DNA of 64,000 nt from Dyadobacter tibetensis Y620-1. Lineage in GTDB: Bacteria > Bacteroidota > Bacteroidia > Cytophagales > Spirosomataceae. The stretch's first letter is position 1. Every line of letters begins with the position of its first letter. A model generated the notes under the pieces. It was not told the origin of the DNA. It saw nothing but the letters and a program-made list of their open reading frames with translations, and made no database searches. The DNA lies in the NCBI RefSeq assembly GCF_000566685.1, contig NZ_AZQN01000001.1, positions 186,001-250,000 of the forward strand, in the 5' to 3' direction. The translations under genes and the position numbers were made by a program. Positions 55,449 to 64,000 of the stretch are shown piece after piece.

Positions 55449-56633
55449 TTAGAAATAGTAACCAATGTTAATATTGAAGCGCATATCCCAACCTTCAAAA
55501 ACGTTGGTGTCCCGATGTTGAGTACCTCCACTGCCCAACGCATTGGTCCATACTGGCCCTAGCCAGGGCTGATTTTTTCCTGCTGCAAAATCAATATAAG
55601 TATAAACGCTTCCTGCTGTCAACATAGCACCTGTAACGTTCATGATTGAAGGATCGAAGTTCTCTTTTAATTTGTCCATAATGCCAAGGTCGTTATACAA
55701 TACCATATTGGAGATTGGCCCCCAGCTGAGTGGAATACTGTAGCTTAGTCCAAGGCTATAAATATTTGCACGGCTCGCTACAAGGTAAGGAGCCCCATAG
55801 GCAGTCATAGCCATCACCTCCCGGGTCTCACCCAGGGGATTTTCAGGGTTGTATCCATAATTGGCAAATTGCCCCTTGACACCGAATTTTTTTACTTTAA
55901 GTTCGTAATGAGCCGCGAAGGCGTAATGATTTCCAATATTTTCTGTGTCCAGATTAAATAAACCTCCATATTGTGCGGATATGCCGATTCGTTGCTGGCT
56001 TCCATCAGATACGATTTTATAGGTCAGATCTCCGTTAACCTGGTTTACTTCTTTATTTCTAAGGTTCAAATTTCCGTCTCCATTCAGGTCTATAGAAGCT
56101 ACATCATAAGAATATCGGCTATCGGAGACATCGGTACCATTTCCAAAACGAAGCTCTTCTGCATTTTTAAAAAAGGCCAGGGTGTAATCCCAATGTTCTC
56201 CGGTATGCGTATATTTTATTCCCATGTCATGATCATCTTCCAGCCCTACATAATAATTTAAGCTGAAGAACCAGGAATTAGAATTATATTGAGTGATACC
56301 AAATGGAACCTGAGTAAGACCAATTTGTAGATTGCTTTGTTCATTAAAATCATATCCGATCCATCCTTGTTTAAGCATAGGGCCTCCAAAGTCTTTCGAA
56401 TAAATTCTAAATTCACTATTAAGGGTTACTTTTTTATATGCGGCTTTTGCATTAATTCTAAATAGGTCGTATCCAAAATCTCCTCCACGCTTCTTTTGCG
56501 CAGGTTTCCAGGTAGAATAGTTGTAATTAAAGCGTAGCGCCCCACCTAGCTCTAAACTCGGCTTATCCTGGGCAAAGGAACATGGTGCCATGAGCGTCAT
56601 GCTCATGAGAATTAAATATTTTAAAGAATTCAT
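55449..56633 (-). CDS. Outer-membrane porin (phosphate-selective porin-like)
   Basis: This 394-residue outer-membrane beta-barrel has a signal peptide (about 1-21). It contains many alternating amphipathic strands (LGGALRFNYNYSTW, VTLNSEFRIYSKDF, IGLTQVPFGITQYN) and ends in NINIGYYF with a C-terminal aromatic residue. It fits the porin O/P (OprO/OprP-like) family, though the solute is not clear. The frame has no interruptions. It is divergent from the cation antiporter gene with a 517-base gap. Confidence 0.78.
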   Translation of the reverse strand: MNSLKYLILMSMTLMAPCSFAQDKPSLELGGALRFNYNYSTWKPAQKKRGGDFGYDLFRINAKAAYKKVTLNSEFRIYSKDFGGPMLKQGWIGYDFNEQSNLQIGLTQVPFGITQYNSNSWFFSLNYYVGLEDDHDMGIKYTHTGEHWDYTLAFFKNAEELRFGNGTDVSDSRYSYDVASIDLNGDGNLNLRNKEVNQVNGDLTYKIVSDGSQQRIGISAQYGGLFNLDTENIGNHYAFAAHYELKVKKFGVKGQFANYGYNPENPLGETREVMAMTAYGAPYLVASRANIYSLGLSYSIPLSWGPISNMVLYNDLGIMDKLKENFDPSIMNVTGAMLTAGSVYTYIDFAAGKNQPWLGPVWTNALGSGGTQHRDTNVFEGWDMRFNINIGYYF

Positions 56634-56670
56634 TTGTATTATATTAATAATTTGGATGCTCTTTGGAAGG

Positions 56671-56684
56671 TAGACCGGGGTCTA
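56671..56684. repeat. TAGACC-GG-GGTCTA inverted repeat
   Basis: A perfect 6-bp inverted repeat with a GG centre lies 38 bases before the porin ATG. It is a candidate operator for that gene; the cognate regulator is unknown. Confidence 0.4.
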
Positions 56685-57102
56685 TGGGCAGCCTAGTATT
56701 TATTTTAAAATGGCTAAGATTATCGTAGTTACCAAATAGTAAGAATCTTAGGAAAATTAAATTTTGAACACTTATGAAAGCGATAAGGAATAGAAGGTCT
56801 GAAGGTTGTGTATAGAGTCATAAGCCTGCAAATATACGGGTTTCATGCCTTTATATCAAGGGTAAACCTATCAGGATAGTGGGAGCAAGGCCCATTAATG
56901 TGCAAATTATTTGAATTAATTTCCCGGGGTTGATACTTCAAGTTGCCACATTTATCCTCTGGAAATGAAAAGACTGCCTGAAATTACAGAGGAGCATATA
57001 ATGGATTGATAATCAGTATATACGAGCAATTAGTAGGTATTTGTAAGCATTGTTACGGGATAAGTTATTATTAAAAAGTATTTTATTCCAATCTGCTTTG
57101 CA

Positions 57103-57110
57103 TATGTTTG
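57103..57110 (+). promoter_or_regulatory. Possible -7 element before the cation antiporter
   Basis: TATGTTTG matches TAnnTTTG and lies about 40 bases before the ATG. No clear -33 element is found at the expected spacing. Confidence 0.35.
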
Positions 57111-57150
57111 CAATGACTTATCGTTTTCCAGAACATCCAAATCGAATTTT

Positions 57151-58389
57151 ATGGAATTATTTATACTGTTTTCGATATTAATCACACTTGCAGCAGGCTT
57201 TTCATATATCAATGTCAGGTGGATTAAGCTACCATCAGGGATCAGCCTGATGTTAATGGGGACGATTGTTTCTTTATTGGTTATCATCGAAGGCTATTTC
57301 TGGAACGGTTTTACGGCATTGGTAAGGGAAAAGCTAGAATTAATTGATTTTTCTGAATTCTTGCTGGGTATGCTTTTAAGCTTTTTACTCTTTGCCGGAT
57401 CCTTACATGTGCAACTGGCAGATCTAAGATCATCGGCCAAGAGTATCATTAGTTTTGCTACCCTTGGAACCGTCATTTCTACGGTGTTGGTGGGTTTTTC
57501 GTTTTATCTATTTATGCCTTTGTTTTCTCTGGAGGTACCCCTGATCTATTGTATGCTTTTTGGAGCCCTGATTTCTCCCACCGATCCAATTGCGGTAATG
57601 GGTATTCTTAAAAAAGCTAAGCTTTCCAAATCCATAGAGACGAATATTGTAGGAGAATCACTTTTTAATGATGGCATTGGCGTCGTGATATTTGCCACCA
57701 TTTTACAGATAGCCTCAGTGGGGATCGATAATTTTGGAGCCATGGAAATAGGTATATTATTCGTTCAGGAGGCTATAGGCGGTATTCTGATGGGCTTGAT
57801 TATTGGCTATCTGGGTTATGGCTTTATGAAGTCCATAGATCACTTTCAGACCGAAATTCTGATCTCACTGGCGATGGTAATGGGCGGGTACAGCCTATGT
57901 CATAGCCTGCATGTCTCAGGTCCGTTGGCCATGGTGGTAGCCGGAATTATGACCGGTAATCGGGGAAAGCGATTGGCCATGAGCGATATAACCAGAGATT
58001 ATCTAGGGAAATTTTGGGAGGTAACGGACGAAATTTTAAATGCTATACTTTTTATGCTTATAGGGTTAGAGATTGTAGTAGTAAGCTTCGAGTTAGGTTA
58101 CCTCGTCGTGGGTGTATTGATGGCTCTAATCATCGTAGTGGGTCGGTTTGTGGCTCTTTATATTCCATCAGTTTTATTTCGATTTAAGAACAGCATCGGG
58201 GGGATATCTACCCTGAAAATTATGACCTGGGGAGGACTCCGGGGAGGTATCTCCATAGCTCTTGCGCTTTCTATTCCTGCCAATCCGTATAAGGAGATTA
58301 TTGTGTCAGTCACCTTTGTGATTGTACTGTTTTCAATTTTGGTGCAAGGATTTACCGTCGAGGGACTTATAAAACGACTTAGTAAATAG
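57151..58389 (+). CDS. CPA1-type Na+/H+ (or K+/H+) antiporter
   Basis: This 412-residue antiporter exchanges Na+ or K+ for H+ across the inner membrane. About 12 hydrophobic segments are visible. The CPA1 core motifs are LISPTDPIAVMGILKKA (Asp near residue 148) and GESLFNDGIGVVIF (Asp near 174, the ND motif). TWGGLRGGISIALALSIP in the last third is also typical. Length is slightly short of NhaP. It stands first in a block with ktrB and ktrA, which favours a role in cation balance. Confidence 0.9.
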   Translation: MELFILFSILITLAAGFSYINVRWIKLPSGISLMLMGTIVSLLVIIEGYFWNGFTALVREKLELIDFSEFLLGMLLSFLLFAGSLHVQLADLRSSAKSIISFATLGTVISTVLVGFSFYLFMPLFSLEVPLIYCMLFGALISPTDPIAVMGILKKAKLSKSIETNIVGESLFNDGIGVVIFATILQIASVGIDNFGAMEIGILFVQEAIGGILMGLIIGYLGYGFMKSIDHFQTEILISLAMVMGGYSLCHSLHVSGPLAMVVAGIMTGNRGKRLAMSDITRDYLGKFWEVTDEILNAILFMLIGLEIVVVSFELGYLVVGVLMALIIVVGRFVALYIPSVLFRFKNSIGGISTLKIMTWGGLRGGISIALALSIPANPYKEIIVSVTFVIVLFSILVQGFTVEGLIKRLSK

Positions 58390-58395
58390 GAATTG

Positions 58396-60165
58396 ATGAA
58401 AGAACGGATTCTGCGGTTTCGCAAGGTGATCGATCATATATTATTGATCATGAGTTTTTTATGCTCCCTTGGTGTACTGTTTCATATTGGGTACAATACG
58501 GATATCGTCATTGAACACCTTACCAACCGAATTCTGGAATGGTGTTTTTTGTTTTTTGCACTCGCACTGATTATCAAGACGGTTACCCAGTTTTTGAGCC
58601 AGTCGTCAAAAATTACCAAATATGCCGAGGCGATACTGTGTATTTATTTTATTGCGGTCACCATTGCCGATAATTATTATTTCAGTGGTGCCAACGGGAC
58701 CCAACTCGTTAGGCCTGAATGGATGTATGTAGGTATTTATGGAATTTTTATCATCGAAATCTCAAAAAAGACCCTATTTTTCGATCAATTTTATTTTAAT
58801 CCTACCCTCCTTTTTGTACTCAGCTTCTTATTATTAATCCTCTTGGGTACAGCTTTGCTTTTATTGCCCAAGTCCACCTATGATCGGCATATTACCTTCG
58901 TTGATGCCCTCTTTTTAGCCACCAGTGCGGTATGCGTAACGGGTTTGTCAGTGGTAGACGTAGCATCAGAGTTTACCCGATTTGGCCAAAGTATTTTACT
59001 GATACTTATACAGATCGGCGGGCTGGGGATTATGACTTTTACTGGTTTTTTCGGCTATTTCTTTTCAGGCGGATTCTCATTTAAAAATCAGCTGATGTTT
59101 ACAGAGTTGATAGGAGAAGGCAAAATTGGATCGGTTATTAAAACCCTATATAAAATAATCTTTGTAACCCTCTCCTTTGAAATACTGGGCGCCTTCTTAA
59201 TCTACCTGGCCCTGGACGACAATCAGTTTGAATCTGTGGCAGACCATATATATTTTTCAGTCTTTCATGCGATTTCTGCCTTTTGTAATGCGGGTTTTTC
59301 CACGGTTACGGGCGGCATTAGCAACGAGTCCCTCCGTTTTAATTATAATTTCCATGTGGTGTTAATTGCCCTTTATGTATTAGGAGGGTTAGGGTTTGCC
59401 ATCGTATTTAATGTATATGAATTTGTGAAACGCTGGTTATGGAATCTATTCCATAAGGTTGTTTATCGGCGCGCCTTTATTTACCGGGCTCAGATTATTG
59501 GTTTTAATTCCAAAGTTATCGCTTATACCACCTTCTTTTTAATCACGGTGGGCTTTGCTGCTGTCTTCCTGCTGGAATTTACCAACTCACTTGCGATCCA
59601 TCAAAGCATATGGGGGAAGGTCGTTTCTGCTCTGTTTACAGCGACCTCCCCAAGGACTGCTGGTTTTAATGCTGTGGATATGGCGCAGTTATCATTCCCT
59701 ACCATCATGCTTATCTTCCTCTTAATGTGGATAGGAGCCGCTCCGGGATCGACAGGTGGAGGGGTGAAAGTAACCACTTTTGCCTTAGCCAGCATGAATA
59801 TCGTTAGCTTGGTAAAAGGGAAGGAGTCCATAGAAATGTTTGGAAGGAGGGTTACAGGAGATTCTTCGTCCAGGGCATTCGCCATCATTAGCCTGTCTTT
59901 GATTTTTTTAGGAATATCAATTTTCTCCTTATCGGTTACCGATCCCGACAAGCATCTGATTTCATTAGCCTTTGAAAGTTTTTCCGCTTACAGTACGTCT
60001 GGGCTAAGTCTGGGGGTAACCGATAAGCTCAGCAATGCAGGAAAATTAGTCATTACAATTACCATGTTTGTAGGTAGGGTAGGCTTTCTCACTCTGTTGA
60101 TTGCCATCATCAAAAAGGATAAGCCTAAGAATTATAGATTTCCTAATGAGCAAATGAATTTCTAA
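58396..60165 (+). CDS. ktrB: Potassium uptake protein KtrB (TrkH/KtrB family)
   Basis: KtrB forms the K+ channel-like pore. In 589 residues the four selectivity-filter loops can be seen: TSAVCVTGLSVVD, AFCNAGFSTVTGG, SPRTAGFNAVD and SAYSTSGLSLG. The N-terminal about 150 residues add several membrane helices not present in a short KtrB, so the protein is longer than usual. ATG 58396 follows an in-frame TTG and lies six bases after the antiporter stop. It is followed by ktrA. Confidence 0.9.
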   Translation: MKERILRFRKVIDHILLIMSFLCSLGVLFHIGYNTDIVIEHLTNRILEWCFLFFALALIIKTVTQFLSQSSKITKYAEAILCIYFIAVTIADNYYFSGANGTQLVRPEWMYVGIYGIFIIEISKKTLFFDQFYFNPTLLFVLSFLLLILLGTALLLLPKSTYDRHITFVDALFLATSAVCVTGLSVVDVASEFTRFGQSILLILIQIGGLGIMTFTGFFGYFFSGGFSFKNQLMFTELIGEGKIGSVIKTLYKIIFVTLSFEILGAFLIYLALDDNQFESVADHIYFSVFHAISAFCNAGFSTVTGGISNESLRFNYNFHVVLIALYVLGGLGFAIVFNVYEFVKRWLWNLFHKVVYRRAFIYRAQIIGFNSKVIAYTTFFLITVGFAAVFLLEFTNSLAIHQSIWGKVVSALFTATSPRTAGFNAVDMAQLSFPTIMLIFLLMWIGAAPGSTGGGVKVTTFALASMNIVSLVKGKESIEMFGRRVTGDSSSRAFAIISLSLIFLGISIFSLSVTDPDKHLISLAFESFSAYSTSGLSLGVTDKLSNAGKLVITITMFVGRVGFLTLLIAIIKKDKPKNYRFPNEQMNF

Positions 60166-60205
60166 TAGAAAAGAAACTGGACGCTATATAAGCCAGGATA
60201 GTTAG

Positions 60206-60213
60206 TACATTTG
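60206..60213 (+). promoter_or_regulatory. Possible internal -7 element before ktrA
   Basis: TACATTTG matches TAnnTTTG 28 bases before the ktrA ATG. No paired -33 element is evident, so ktrA may also be read from the upstream genes. Confidence 0.3.
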
Positions 60214-60241
60214 AACTGTATACCGATTTAGAAAAATAGCA

Positions 60242-60919
60242 ATGAAATATGTAATATTTGGATTGGGGAATTTTGGTAAATCTCTCGCTATACGCCTGAC
60301 TGAATTAGGTCATGAGGCAATTGGCGTGGATAATAACATGACCAAGGTGGAGCAATTAAAGGAAAAAATTACTCATACCGTGTGTATGGACTGCACCGAT
60401 AAGAGTGCGGTAAGTTCTCTACCCCTCAAAGACGCCGATGCCGTGATCGTTGCCATCGGTGAAGATGAAGCTTCTTCCCTGCTTACTACCGCCTTGCTCA
60501 AGCAGCTTGGGATGAAACGAATCATTGGCCGGGTAGTGTCCGAGCTGCAACTCACGGTGCTGGAAGCCATGCAGATCGATGAATATGTGCTCCCCGAAGA
60601 GGAGTCGGCTGAACGGCTGGCAATGCGTCTGGATAACTCTGGAATCGTGGACTCATTTAAAATTTCGGAGCGCTATAGTATCATAGAAACGAAAGTGCCC
60701 AAAAAGTATATTGGTATGTCGCTGGCTCAAGCCGATTTTACGAAACGCTATCAAGTGATTGTACTAACGGTATTAACGGTTTCAAAAGCCTCTGAGAATG
60801 GCCTGATCAAGACATTTACCAAGGCTTCTGGCATTGCTACACCCGATACTATTATGCACGAGGACGAGGTATTGGTACTATTTGGCGAGATGAAGGATAT
60901 AGAAAAATTAATGCATTAA
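60242..60919 (+). CDS. ktrA: Potassium uptake regulatory subunit KtrA (TrkA-like RCK protein)
   Basis: KtrA gates KtrB in response to nucleotides. The 225-residue protein has an RCK_N domain (about 1-130) with GLGNFG (7-12), an acidic residue ending the second strand (IGVDNN), and MDCTDK. A smaller RCK_C domain (about 140-222) follows. Length is normal. It lies 76 bases after ktrB. Confidence 0.92.
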   Translation: MKYVIFGLGNFGKSLAIRLTELGHEAIGVDNNMTKVEQLKEKITHTVCMDCTDKSAVSSLPLKDADAVIVAIGEDEASSLLTTALLKQLGMKRIIGRVVSELQLTVLEAMQIDEYVLPEEESAERLAMRLDNSGIVDSFKISERYSIIETKVPKKYIGMSLAQADFTKRYQVIVLTVLTVSKASENGLIKTFTKASGIATPDTIMHEDEVLVLFGEMKDIEKLMH

Positions 60920-60963
60920 TAGCAGATCACAGACCTACGGTTTTCGGTGCCGAGGCAAGTTTA

Positions 60964-63378
60964 CTAAAACTTGTACTGATAGCCCAGGCGGAATACCTGG
61001 GTTTCGAAATAATCGTTGCTCTTGTAGCTGAAGCCATCACCAAAAACCATCTTTCGGATTACCATGGTATTGAATAAGTCGCTTGCATTAAAGTAAATCT
61101 CGCCTTTTGAGAGTTGTTTTTTTGCTCCCATGTCAACTCCATATCGCGCTCCTATTTTTCCTTGAGGTATGCGGTCCGCAGCCATGTATTGGCCTGAAAC
61201 TTGTATATCCAGTCCAGTTTTGAATTTCAAATTGGCCGTAATTTTGCTCTGGCCAGACCAAATTGACTGTTTTGTATTGGTATAGATTGTTGGTACGGGA
61301 TAGAAATTTTGTACAGTAAATGCTTCGATTACATTTTGGTAGACGTTGACATTAGCACTAAGATCCAGCCAAGGAATTACGAGATGTTGTGCCATCAATT
61401 CAAGTCCGGTGTTATGGCTGTTGCCAGCATTTTGAAAGATATTATAAATGATGGTACTTCCTGGTAATATGCTTCCGATTCGCGTAATGGTATGGTTGGT
61501 AGCCTTATAATAAAGTGCAGAGAATAGATAACCCCGATCCCAGTTTCGTTTAAACCCTGCTTCAATATTAGAGGTGAACTGAGGACTGAGAGCCGGATTC
61601 CCTATTTTTATTATTTCGGGGTCATCATATTTAGGAAAAATACGGATGTCAACTTCATTGGGTCGATCCACGCGTCTGTTGTAAAACAGTGACACTTTGT
61701 TCCCTTCATTAAGTTTATAGGCCACTCTCAAGTTAGGAAAGGGCTGACCATAATTATATCCGTTACTTTTATAAGTGGGGTGGGAGGGGTTTACACTGTA
61801 ACGAAGGTCGACGAACTCGAAACGAACTCCGGCTTCTATCTCGAAAAATTTATTTTCAAAAACATAGTTGCCATAAACCGCTGGAATCGTTTCATTATAG
61901 TTCGCCCATCCACCTGCCAGGGAGTCAATAGGCGAGTTAAGTCCTGGGAAAAATTCCATATTGGTAGGAATGTACCGCCTTCGTAGTTTTAGTCCTGCCT
62001 CTATCCTTCCGTAGCGGAGCGGCTCAATATAGTCTGTCGTGAGATCAACTACGTGTTCGTCGCTGAGAAGCTTGAAGGCATCTTTTCCGGTAAAATCCGG
62101 GAGTTCATTGGTAAAAAAATACTTTTCATCCTCTCTATGAAAGGTATAATTCAGGCCTACCAGCAAGGTACGCCCCGGTTGTTTATACTGGTGCTTATAA
62201 GTAGCGGCCAAGGTAGCAGTGGTCTTGAGCTCATCTTCTAAGAATGTCCAGAGTCGGATTATTTTGGTAAGGTCGCCATTGAAGAATGGTTCATCGCCAT
62301 GATCAATTATTTTTTCCGAACTTATCAATCCTGAAACCGAGAATTGATTGAATTCTGACGGGCTCCAGTCCAGTCCCGTCTTTACTGTGCTGATATTGGT
62401 GTCCCGGTTTCTCCTCGTTTGTTGGTTCACAATTTGACCATCGTCGTAAATTCTCTCGACAAATTCATTCTTATTAAGCGTAGGGTTGTGGAGATAATCA
62501 GCCTGGAAGAACCAATTAATTTTATTCTTTCGGTAGTTAAGTGATAAAGATGGGTTTATTTTTGGCGTAAATTGATATTGTTTGCCGACTCCGGGTAAAT
62601 TACTCTTTTTTATCCAAAGGGCACCCGCTCCCAAGGTTAAGCCTGCCTTTCCATTGAAACCATCTTCTCTGTTTTTCTTATATATAATATTGATAATGCC
62701 TGCCTGACCATTGGCATCATATCGGGCTGAGGGGTTGTTGATCACCTCTATCCGTTCCACCGCTGAGGCTGGTAGATTGTCCAGGCCTGTTTGAGACCCA
62801 AAACCGGTTAAAGCGGTTTGCTTTCCATCTAATAAGATGGCAACTTTATCACTGCCTCTCAAAAGTATCTTTCCATCCTGACCCACAGCCAGGCCTGGTA
62901 AGTTCCGCATAGCATCCAGTACCGATCCTCCTTGCTGACTAATATTCTCAGCGATGGAAAAAATCTTCTTATCCATGCTTTGATTAATACCGTCTTTCTG
63001 TCGGCCCGTAATGGTTACTTCCTCTAAACGATTCGGATCTGCTTCCAGCAAAATGGTGCCCAAATTTAAATATGGACTTAAGGTTCCAATTAGAATCTCA
63101 TCTGTTTTAGTAAGGTATCCCAGATAACGAATGCTCAACAGGTAGGTTCCTGGTGAAATGTCGGCGAGGATAAAATGGCCGGTTGTATCACTGATACTCC
63201 CCCCGACGAAACTTTGATCAGTCGTTCTCAAAATACTAATATTGACATACGCCAAGGCTACTGATCCCTGTTGGGTAGCCACTTTTCCAGAAATTGTTAC
63301 GCGTTTGCTTTGAGCCTGAATCTGCAGGATAGTGAGTAGGAAAATATATAAATGAATAAGGTATTTGAATTTTATCAT
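60964..63378 (-). CDS. TonB-dependent receptor-like outer membrane protein (OMP_b-brl_3 type)
   Basis: This 804-residue outer-membrane protein has a signal peptide (about 1-22), a CarboxypepD_reg-like domain (about 27-110) and a plug (about 120-230). VKVAILLDGKQ-like DKVAILLDGKQTALTG and SARYDANGQAGIINIIYKKN are typical of the plug. A large 'outer membrane beta-barrel family' domain follows and ends in FRLGYQYKF. No SusD-like partner or sigma factor adjoins it, so the ligand is unknown; members of this group are often of uncertain transport role. It is convergent with ktrA. Confidence 0.88.
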   Translation of the reverse strand: MIKFKYLIHLYIFLLTILQIQAQSKRVTISGKVATQQGSVALAYVNISILRTTDQSFVGGSISDTTGHFILADISPGTYLLSIRYLGYLTKTDEILIGTLSPYLNLGTILLEADPNRLEEVTITGRQKDGINQSMDKKIFSIAENISQQGGSVLDAMRNLPGLAVGQDGKILLRGSDKVAILLDGKQTALTGFGSQTGLDNLPASAVERIEVINNPSARYDANGQAGIINIIYKKNREDGFNGKAGLTLGAGALWIKKSNLPGVGKQYQFTPKINPSLSLNYRKNKINWFFQADYLHNPTLNKNEFVERIYDDGQIVNQQTRRNRDTNISTVKTGLDWSPSEFNQFSVSGLISSEKIIDHGDEPFFNGDLTKIIRLWTFLEDELKTTATLAATYKHQYKQPGRTLLVGLNYTFHREDEKYFFTNELPDFTGKDAFKLLSDEHVVDLTTDYIEPLRYGRIEAGLKLRRRYIPTNMEFFPGLNSPIDSLAGGWANYNETIPAVYGNYVFENKFFEIEAGVRFEFVDLRYSVNPSHPTYKSNGYNYGQPFPNLRVAYKLNEGNKVSLFYNRRVDRPNEVDIRIFPKYDDPEIIKIGNPALSPQFTSNIEAGFKRNWDRGYLFSALYYKATNHTITRIGSILPGSTIIYNIFQNAGNSHNTGLELMAQHLVIPWLDLSANVNVYQNVIEAFTVQNFYPVPTIYTNTKQSIWSGQSKITANLKFKTGLDIQVSGQYMAADRIPQGKIGARYGVDMGAKKQLSKGEIYFNASDLFNTMVIRKMVFGDGFSYKSNDYFETQVFRLGYQYKF

Positions 63379-63478
63379 GATACTTTAAAATTGATCAGCC
63401 AAAATATGATATTTAATCCGCATTAATTCTGAATATTTCCCAAAGTACGGGAGGTCGAGTTAAAGACGATTCTTCCCT

Positions 63479-64000
63479 TCACTCGATGGTTAAAGTCTGA
63501 CTCACAAGTTTTCCTTCTTTTTCCAGACGTATAATATAGTTACCCAATGGCAATGGATAAATACTGCGAATTTCTATCAGTCCTAGTATCGTCTGGAGAT
63601 CTATTTGAATAGGGTGTTGTCTGCCTTGAATATCATAAAGTTCTATGGTTTCAGGGTACCCGTTTTCTAGAGGGCGCACGAAGAATTGGTTACCGCTGAC
63701 AGGGTTGGGGAAAACGCGGTATGTTGGAGGTGTGTCGCCTCTAAATGCCGCAATGATTCCCCCGTTTTCCTCGGTTCCATCGGTATATATTCTTCTGATT
63801 TGATAATAAACAGTTCGGTCTCCAGGAGTTTTGTCAAGGTAGCTGTAAATCTTGGACTCCGCTCTATTATCCAGGCCAGTAAACGTCTGTAGTGGTTTAA
63901 AATTTCTTTGATCGTTGCTACTTAATAGAATGACTTCTTTTAAATTGGGATGCGGACTTGAAAGCCAGGATATATATATACCATCGCCAAATGCACGGAC
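63479..64000 (-). CDS. Type IX secretion-sorted exported protein, N-terminus beyond window edge
   Basis: The frame is open from base 64000 down to the stop at 63479, covering 173 residues of the C-terminal end. The last 80 or so residues form a Por_Secre_tail domain that starts at YRVFPNPVSG and ends VSQTLTIE. Before it is a fibronectin-III-like segment (WLSSPHPNLKEVILLSS, VYYQIRRIYTDGT). Only the tail can be read, so the catalytic or adhesive part is unseen. It shares its strand with the TonB-like gene that starts at 63378 and lies about 100 bases upstream of it. Confidence 0.75.
   Translation of the reverse strand, partial: VRAFGDGIYISWLSSPHPNLKEVILLSSNDQRNFKPLQTFTGLDNRAESKIYSYLDKTPGDRTVYYQIRRIYTDGTEENGGIIAAFRGDTPPTYRVFPNPVSGNQFFVRPLENGYPETIELYDIQGRQHPIQIDLQTILGLIEIRSIYPLPLGNYIIRLEKEGKLVSQTLTIE

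Larger units (their letters stand above)
56634..57150. other. Intergenic region between porin and cation antiporter genes
   Basis: 517 bases between divergent starts with no plausible gene. It contains a perfect inverted repeat at 56671-56684, a loose repeat CTAAGATT/AATCTTAG (56714-56721 with 56744-56751), and a -7-like TATGTTTG near the antiporter. A 15-codon frame around 56964 is too short to call. Confidence 0.5.

Noticed and set aside
1..64000. tRNA, rRNA, CRISPR array, insertion sequence or prophage
   Set aside because: No cloverleaf-like sequence, regular spaced repeats, transposase, integrase or phage gene was seen on either strand.

Overview
The window is chromosomal DNA from a member of the Bacteroidota, most likely an aerobic Cytophagales-type bacterium (inference). 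The evidence is an ECF-sigma/FecR/SusC/SusD cassette, type IX secretion C-terminal sorting domains, several CarboxypepD-TonB receptors, a TAnnTTTG-type promoter, few Shine-Dalgarno-like sites, and the ftsX-DUF3098-uppP-truB-ribF order typical of the phylum. Coding density is high. I see no tRNA, rRNA, CRISPR array, insertion sequence or prophage.

Layout. 1-8.7 kb: a left-truncated Nudix hydrolase, a CNNM/CorC-type membrane protein with pyrE, an aldo/keto reductase, a polyphosphate-kinase-1 homologue with altered active-site residues, a TetR regulator, serine O-acetyltransferase and an alpha/beta hydrolase. 9-13.6 kb: a T9SS-exported protein, an AraC regulator and the malic enzyme MaeB. 13.7-20.7 kb: a surface-polysaccharide cluster on the minus strand (SGNH protein, two GT4, two GT2, a WcaF-like acetyltransferase, a WecA-like initiating transferase). 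20.7-27.6 kb: housekeeping minus-strand genes (VOC protein, ribF, truB, uppP, DUF3098, ftsX, a DUF151 nuclease-like protein, etfA, etfB). 27.6-28.5 kb: two small plus-strand genes.

28.6-43.6 kb is a polysaccharide utilisation locus: a CE7 acetyl esterase, a clan GH-D-like glycosidase, ECF sigma, FecR anti-sigma, SusC, SusD and two sulfatases. A third sulfatase lies at 53.4 kb. The sulfatase and esterase content suggests a sulfated and acetylated glycan as substrate.

43.7-53.1 kb is a heme acquisition operon on the minus strand. Its order is outer-membrane receptor, tandem-HmuY lipoprotein, HmuY-like protein, M28-PDZ peptidase, HmuT, HmuU, HmuV, HmuS. Two Fur-box-like sequences precede the first gene. 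Together these can capture heme at the surface, move it through both membranes and process it in the cytoplasm. The HmuY duplication and the built-in peptidase make this the most interesting system in the window.

54.9-64 kb: a small secreted protein, a porin, a cation-homeostasis group (CPA1 antiporter, KtrB, KtrA), a TonB receptor of the OMP_b-brl_3 type and a T9SS-sorted protein cut by the right edge.
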